NCBI GenBank assembly: GCA_026195755.1
Contig: JAPHRL010000089.1
Coordinates: 1-9,917, forward strand
Source: Kangiella sp.
GTDB taxonomy: Bacteria > Pseudomonadota > Gammaproteobacteria > Enterobacterales > Kangiellaceae
Direction: 5' to 3'
Length of the DNA stretch: 9,917 nucleotides
Of this stretch, positions 6,023-9,917 are shown piece after piece. A program made the position numbers and the translations under genes. A model generated the notes under the pieces. That model saw nothing but the letters and a program-made list of their open reading frames with translations, made no database searches and was not told the origin of the DNA. Positions within the stretch are counted from its first letter, which is position 1, and each line of letters starts with the position of its first letter.

Positions 6023-8248
6023 ATGAAAGATAAACCGTTCAAAGGAACAAGTTCCAAACTTTATTTAGCCACATTAATAGCAAGCACCTTAATTTTTCAG
6101 GCAACGAATTCATTCGCAGCGCAAGCCGAAGCTTCAGACTCAACAAACAGCACCTCGCAAAACGATGACGCTGAAGTCATGACCATTGTCGCCCATCGCC
6201 AGCCAAGAAATATTTCTCAAGTCGCCGGCACCGTTACCATCATGGATCAGGACTATATTGAGAGAAATATTGTGCTGAGTATTGATGATATGGTGCGCTA
6301 CGAACCCGGCATTGAAGTGGACGACAGTAGCACTCGCTTTGGTTATGGAGGCTTCAGAATTCGTGGCATTGGCGGTAACCGTACTGTCACAGTGGTGGAT
6401 AATGTTCCGGTTGCCGATAATTACAGCGTAGGCAGTTTTGCCAACTCGGGTCGCGGTTTATTTGAGTTAGGTCTAATCAGTCGCGTTGAAGTACTGCGTG
6501 GCCCAGCTTCAACACTCTATGGCAGTAAAGCTCTTGGCGGCGTAGTCGCCATGAATCTGCTGGATGCATCGGACATTTTACGCGGAGAAAGCCAGGCCAA
6601 CTGGCTCAAAGCAGGCTATAACACCGACAGCGACCGCTATAATCTGACGCTAGCTACAGCCTTTGAACAAGATGATTTCTCTTTACTGCTCGCTGGTGCA
6701 AAACAATATGGTCATGAAGCGGACGTAGCTAATTTACCTGCTGGAACCAGTGCAGATGTGCAAAATAGAACTCAGTTCGCAGGTCTTATCCGCACAGGTT
6801 TGAACACTGATTATGGGCGCTTCCGCCTAACCATTGATGGCCTCGAAGATGAGCGCCTGACTGACATCAATGCTGTGCTGGGAACGGGGCGTCTAGCCAA
6901 CACCACCTCGATGGTAGGTGATGATCAGCGCGATCAGACCCGGGTTCTGCTTGACCACCATTTCACCAAGCTTGGCTTTATTGATCAGGGCACCTGGCGC
7001 TTATGGCATCAGCAAAGCGACACCAAGCAGGATACTTTTGAAGATCGCCTGCTGGCGCCAACGCCAGTCAGCCTGGTGCGAGAATTTGACTATGACCATA
7101 AAACCATCGGTCTTGGCACCGATCTCGAAACTCCCATTGTCAGTGGCGACTTAACTCAACGCCTGGGTTATGGTTTCGAGTTCAGCGAAACAGAACTGAC
7201 CGAATTGCGCAATGCTTCGCAAACCAATCTCGATACCAACCAGACCACCAATATTGTGCTCGGAGAAGTCTTTCCATTACGTGATTTTCCAAAAAGTACC
7301 GTGCGCGAATTAGGTGTTTATCTGCATGATGAAATTGAGCTGTGGAGCAACGGTCTGGTCATCAGTCCTGGCTTACGTTATGAACACTACGAACTGAAAG
7401 CCAAAAATGATCCACTATTCGACAGCCAATTTCCGGATGCCAACAAAACGAATTTAACCAGTGACGCCTGGCTACCCAAGCTTGGCCTACTTATGCCGAT
7501 TGGCAGTGATATGGAATGGTTCAGCCAATATGCCCGTGGGCATCGCGCGCCACCCTTTGCTGACGTCAATATTGGGCTTGATATTCCGATGTTTAACATT
7601 CGAGCCATTTCCAATCCTGACCTGAAATCTGAACGAGGTTACACCTTTGAAACCGGACTACGCTATCGCGGCACCGATACTCAGGCGGAATTCGCCCTGT
7701 TCCACAACCGTTATAGTGATTTTATCCAAAGTCGTGCCTTTGTTGGCTTTGATGCGGGCACCATGATCTTCCAGTCCATTAACCGCGACAAAGTGATCAT
7801 CGAGGGTAGCGAGTTTAGACTGAAGCATTACTTCAGCGACAGCTTATCAACGGATGTAAAACTGGAATATATTCGTGGCGAAGACAAAAATACCGGCGAA
7901 CCGATCGCAGATGTGCGCCCGCCAATGGCCATTGTTGAATTGAGCTATATGCCAACCTCGATGAGCTGGGAAACGCGCCTTGTTGCAACGGCCAGCAAGT
8001 CTCAAAAAGCACTGTTCGATGCCAGCGACAACCCGCTCTTCTCAGCCCCCGGCTACACCAGTTTTGACTGGATCACTCGCTGGTTTCCGACCGAGGAACT
8101 GCAATTAAGTGTGGGTATTTTTAACCTAACGGATAAAACCTACTGGCGTAACAGTAATGTCGCCAACTATCCCGCTGATGACCCAACGCTACCATTACTG
8201 GCAGAACCTGGTCGAAGTGTCGCCGCCAGCCTGGTCTGGAGCTTTTAG
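6023..8248 (+). CDS. TonB-dependent outer membrane receptor, heme/hemoglobin family
   Basis: 741 residues. Outer membrane gated barrel that imports a ligand with TonB-ExbBD energy. Seen: signal peptide (1 to about 33, ending SFAA), TonB box-like EVMTIVA (51-57), plug domain (about 62-180) with the family hallmarks IDDMVRYEPG (87-96), FRIRGIGGNR (111-120) and VEVLRGPASTLYGSKALGGVV (155-175), then a beta-barrel ending in the terminal aromatic F (VWSF). The plug motifs and the HRAPP (507-511) ... NPDLK (531-535) pair are characteristic of the TonB-hemoglobin/hemin receptor families, which carry FRAP and NPNL boxes. No histidine lies between those two boxes, where HemR-type receptors have an important one, so ligand binding may differ. 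The ribosome binding site is weak (GAGA eight bases before the ATG). It starts 110 bp after nirS on the same strand, beyond a terminator. Confidence 0.87.
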   Translation: MKDKPFKGTSSKLYLATLIASTLIFQATNSFAAQAEASDSTNSTSQNDDAEVMTIVAHRQPRNISQVAGTVTIMDQDYIERNIVLSIDDMVRYEPGIEVDDSSTRFGYGGFRIRGIGGNRTVTVVDNVPVADNYSVGSFANSGRGLFELGLISRVEVLRGPASTLYGSKALGGVVAMNLLDASDILRGESQANWLKAGYNTDSDRYNLTLATAFEQDDFSLLLAGAKQYGHEADVANLPAGTSADVQNRTQFAGLIRTGLNTDYGRFRLTIDGLEDERLTDINAVLGTGRLANTTSMVGDDQRDQTRVLLDHHFTKLGFIDQGTWRLWHQQSDTKQDTFEDRLLAPTPVSLVREFDYDHKTIGLGTDLETPIVSGDLTQRLGYGFEFSETELTELRNASQTNLDTNQTTNIVLGEVFPLRDFPKSTVRELGVYLHDEIELWSNGLVISPGLRYEHYELKAKNDPLFDSQFPDANKTNLTSDAWLPKLGLLMPIGSDMEWFSQYARGHRAPPFADVNIGLDIPMFNIRAISNPDLKSERGYTFETGLRYRGTDTQAEFALFHNRYSDFIQSRAFVGFDAGTMIFQSINRDKVIIEGSEFRLKHYFSDSLSTDVKLEYIRGEDKNTGEPIADVRPPMAIVELSYMPTSMSWETRLVATASKSQKALFDASDNPLFSAPGYTSFDWITRWFPTEELQLSVGIFNLTDKTYWRNSNVANYPADDPTLPLLAEPGRSVAASLVWSF

Positions 8249-8317
8249 GACGCTCCCCCCTGAATGACGGCTACGCTTTATTCAACCTACCAATGCTACC
8301 TTGCACCAAACTTTTTT

Positions 8318-8345
8318 GTACGGACAACTCATGAGTTGTCCCTAC
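8318..8345. repeat. 28-bp palindrome, copy 2 of the dispersed element
   Basis: The half GTACGGACAACTCA (8318-8331) is followed by its reverse complement (8332-8345) with one mismatch (C at 8342 where G is expected). Compared with copy 1 at 2258-2285, the inner stem pair G2268/C2275 has become C8328/G8335, a swap that keeps pairing. Both copies are preceded by a T-run. It lies 69 bp after the receptor stop and overlaps the stop codon of the possible minus-strand ORF at 8342-8494. Confidence 0.8.
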
Positions 8346-8494
8346 AGCCATAGGGCATTCATGCATCGCTCCGCCCCACAAACAAGCGATTGCTGGTTAT
8401 GGCCCTCCTTTTTTATGACCTCAATCAACGAATCAACAAGCCAATCTCCCTTATCATGCAAGGTCAAACCAGTACCGGCTTCATAAACAGGCAT
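8342..8494 (-). CDS. Possible small protein of 50 residues, unknown function
   Basis: Too short for routine ORF calling, but its composition looks protein-like: it starts MPVYEAGTGLTLHDKG, follows with an amphipathic helix-like stretch (about 17-30, DWLVDSLIEVIKKE), and ends with two cysteines (39 and 44) and ALWL. No signal peptide or membrane segment. Start ATG 8494-8492 has GGTAGG four bases upstream; an in-frame TTG at 8506 and a TGA further upstream bound any extension. The TAG stop (8344-8342) lies inside the palindrome at 8318-8345. It could be a genuine small protein, or the C-terminal remnant of a larger gene cut off at the palindrome. I do not recognise a family. It is divergent from fabA, and its start lies next to the fabA promoter. 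Confidence 0.33.
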   Translation of the reverse strand: MPVYEAGTGLTLHDKGDWLVDSLIEVIKKEGHNQQSLVCGAERCMNALWL

Positions 8495-8506
8495 AATGCC
8501 TACCAA

Positions 8507-8533
8507 TTGACACTCTCAGTCAACATGTAAATT
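8507..8533 (+). promoter_or_regulatory. fabA promoter candidate with overlapping inverted repeat
   Basis: A consensus -35 TTGACA (8507-8512) is followed after 15 bp by TAAATT (8528-8533, 4 of 6 to TATAAT), a slightly short spacer. The -35 forms the left arm of an inverted repeat TTGAC (8507-8511), 7 bases, GTCAA (8519-8523). A dyad across the -35/spacer would suit a repressor. In related bacteria fabA is regulated by FabR and FadR, but this dyad is not the consensus of either that I can recall. Confidence 0.4.
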
Positions 8534-8553
8534 CACATCACATAAGGTGTTTC

Positions 8554-9078
8554 ATGCTACAAACAAACCAATATTCCTACGATGACCTGATTGCCTGCGG
8601 TAACGGTAAATTGGTAGGACCTCAAGGCAACAAGCTTTCCCCACTACCTTTACCCAATATGCTGATGATGGACCGTATCACAACAATCACCAATGAAGGT
8701 GGCGAGTATGGCAAAGGCTTTATCGAAGCAGAGCTGGATATCTCTCCAAAGTCCTGGTTCTTTGACTGCCATTTTAAAGGCGACCCTGTTATGCCCGGCT
8801 GTCTTGGTGTCGACGCCATGTGGCAATTAACCGGCTTCTTCTTGTCGTGGCTAGGTTCGCTCGGCAAAGGCCGCGCACTGGGGTCCGGCGAAATAAAATT
8901 CTTCGGCCAGGTTCTACCCGCGGCTAAAAAAGTCATGTATCGTATCGACGTTAAACGTGTGATTCAGCGCAAGTTAAAGATGATAATTGCCGACGGTTCG
9001 GTTTCCGTAGACGGAAAGAAGATATACACTGCGGAAGACTTAAAGGTCGGGATTTTCGACAGCGTCGAATCCTTTTAA
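8554..9078 (+). CDS. fabA: 3-hydroxydecanoyl-ACP dehydratase/isomerase FabA
   Basis: 174 residues (E. coli FabA is 172). Cytoplasmic hot-dog-fold dimer that dehydrates 3-hydroxydecanoyl-ACP to trans-2-decenoyl-ACP and isomerises it to cis-3-decenoyl-ACP, the branch point to unsaturated fatty acids. Seen: PNMLMMDRI (34-42), WFFDCHF (68-74) with catalytic His73, GDPVMPGCLGVDAMWQL (76-92) with catalytic Asp87, GKGRALGSGEIKFFGQVLP and the C-terminal YTAEDLKVGIF. Active-site numbering is shifted by about three from E. coli because of a small insertion in the N-terminal loop near residues 22-33. AAGG (8544-8547) lies six bases before the ATG. fabB follows 36 bp downstream on the same strand, the classic fabA-fabB operon. 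Confidence 0.98.
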   Translation: MLQTNQYSYDDLIACGNGKLVGPQGNKLSPLPLPNMLMMDRITTITNEGGEYGKGFIEAELDISPKSWFFDCHFKGDPVMPGCLGVDAMWQLTGFFLSWLGSLGKGRALGSGEIKFFGQVLPAAKKVMYRIDVKRVIQRKLKMIIADGSVSVDGKKIYTAEDLKVGIFDSVESF

Positions 9079-9114
9079 ACCAACCAATTCACTATAAATA
9101 ATAGTATCGTCATT

Positions 9115-9917
9115 ATGAAAAGAGTCGTTATTACAGGTATGGGCATTGTTTCATGCTTAGGAAACAATGTTGAGGAAGTTGCCGAGTCATTAAAGCAAGG
9201 CAAGTCCGGTATCAAATTCAAAGAAATCTATAAAGAAAAAGGCCTGCGTAGCCATGTAGCCGGCAAGCCTGATATGGACATCAAAGATCATATCGATCGC
9301 AAAGTTGTCCGCTTTATGGGTGACGCTGCTGGCTATGCCTATATCTCGATGCAACAAGCTATCGAGGATGCAGGCTTGACCGACGATCAGGTTTCTAACG
9401 TGCGCACCGGGCTGATTACAGGCTCTGGTGGTGGCTCACAAGGCACGCAAGTCGAGTCAGTTGATATTGCGCTGGAACGAGGCGTTAAACGCGTTGGCCC
9501 TTATGCCGTACCTAAAACCATGGGCAGCACTACCTCAGCTTGTCTGGCGACCCCATTTAAAATTAAAGGCATCAACTACAGTATCACTTCTGCTTGCGCC
9601 ACTAGCGCACACTGCATTGGAAATGCATTTGAACAAATCGCCATGGGCAAACAGGACATCGTGTTTGCTGGCGGTGGTGAAGAAGAAGATTGGCGCTTAA
9701 CCCTGTTGTTTGACGCCATGGGCGCGCTCTCAAGTAAATATAATGATACGCCAGAAACCGCATCCCGTCCGTATGACGCAACCCGTGACGGCTTTGTCAT
9801 CTCATCCGGCGGTGGCATTCTGGTCATGGAAGAATACGAACACGCCAAAGCTCGCGGCGCAAAAATCTACGCCGAACTGGTGGGCTATGGCGCCACCTCC
9901 GACGGCTACGACATGGT
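9115..9917 (+). CDS. fabB: 3-oxoacyl-ACP synthase I FabB, C-terminally cut by the window edge
   Basis: 267 complete codons are visible of the roughly 405 expected. Condensing enzyme (KAS I, thiolase fold) that elongates the cis-3-decenoyl-ACP made by FabA, and so is needed for unsaturated fatty acids. Seen: N-terminal MKRVVITGMGIVSCLGNN, the glycine-rich ITGSGGGSQGTQ (101-112), VPKTMGSTTSACLAT (132-146), the nucleophile motif SACATSAHC with active-site Cys161, AGGGEEEDW, and SRPYDATRDGFVISSGGG. The two catalytic histidines lie beyond the window. The ATG at 9115 gives the standard family N-terminus. There is no recognisable Shine-Dalgarno before it, although the AT-rich 36-bp gap includes TATAAATAAT, so translation may depend on an unstructured leader or coupling with fabA. 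Confidence 0.97.
   Translation, partial: MKRVVITGMGIVSCLGNNVEEVAESLKQGKSGIKFKEIYKEKGLRSHVAGKPDMDIKDHIDRKVVRFMGDAAGYAYISMQQAIEDAGLTDDQVSNVRTGLITGSGGGSQGTQVESVDIALERGVKRVGPYAVPKTMGSTTSACLATPFKIKGINYSITSACATSAHCIGNAFEQIAMGKQDIVFAGGGEEEDWRLTLLFDAMGALSSKYNDTPETASRPYDATRDGFVISSGGGILVMEEYEHAKARGAKIYAELVGYGATSDGYDM

Noticed and set aside
8238..8256. GGAGC...GCTCC hairpin over the receptor stop codon as its terminator
   Set aside because: Only a 5-bp stem, followed by a C-run and not a T-run.
2258..8345. Palindrome copies as part of a CRISPR array or insertion sequence ends
   Set aside because: They lie 6 kb apart, with ordinary genes between them, no regular spacers, no cas genes and no transposase.
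8301..8486. 61-codon plus-strand ORF between the receptor gene and fabA
   Set aside because: TTG start without a ribosome binding site, runs through the palindrome, and its composition looks like the complement of the more protein-like minus-strand ORF at 8342-8494.
9093..9102. TATAAATAAT in the fabA-fabB gap as an internal fabB promoter
   Set aside because: No -35 at acceptable spacing; the sequence is simply AT-rich and the two genes are normally one operon.

Overview
The window looks like chromosomal DNA of a free-living gammaproteobacterium with moderate GC content. The evidence is the fabA-fabB pair (anaerobic unsaturated fatty acid synthesis), an E. coli-like mscL, a PhoB-type promoter in front of pstS and an FNR/DNR-type promoter in front of a cd1 nitrite reductase gene. 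Marine Oceanospirillales/Kangiella-like bacteria would fit, but the genus is a guess. No rRNA, tRNA, CRISPR array, transposase or phage gene was seen.

Layout. 1-677 (minus): the start of a DUF819-family membrane protein lies downstream of an Mpo1/DUF962-family membrane protein. 678-867: divergent promoter region. 868-1275 (plus): mscL. A GC-rich hairpin separates it from a convergent PLP-dependent ACC deaminase/D-cysteine desulfhydrase-like gene (1325-2188, minus). 2189-2379: that gene's promoter, a perfect 28-bp palindrome, and the terminator of the next gene. 2380-3339 (minus): a stand-alone pstS-like phosphate-binding protein with a three-repeat Pho box upstream. 3340-3848: regulatory region shared by the divergent pstS and nirS genes. 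3849-5912 (plus): NirS carrying an additional N-terminal cytochrome c domain, then a strong terminator. 6023-8248 (plus): TonB-dependent receptor of the heme/hemoglobin class. 8249-8553: a second copy of the palindrome, a possible 50-residue minus-strand ORF, and the fabA promoter. 8554 to the end (plus): fabA and the start of fabB.

How the genes relate. The window is a string of short independent units, not one pathway. The most distinctive part is the centre. Phosphate starvation (PhoB) and oxygen/nitrogen-oxide status (FNR/DNR) appear to control the two divergent genes from one 509-bp spacer. NirS reduces nitrite to NO in the periplasm and needs heme c and heme d1. None of the usual nir cytochrome-donor or d1-biosynthesis genes is beside it, but it has its own fused cytochrome c domain, and a predicted heme-uptake receptor lies 110 bp downstream. 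The fabA-fabB pair introduces and elongates the cis double bond of membrane lipids.

The strongest leads are the tri-domain c-c-d1 NirS in an orphan context, the dispersed palindromes that differ by a compensatory base-pair change, the pstS/nirS dual regulatory region, and the small ORF whose stop codon lies inside a palindrome.
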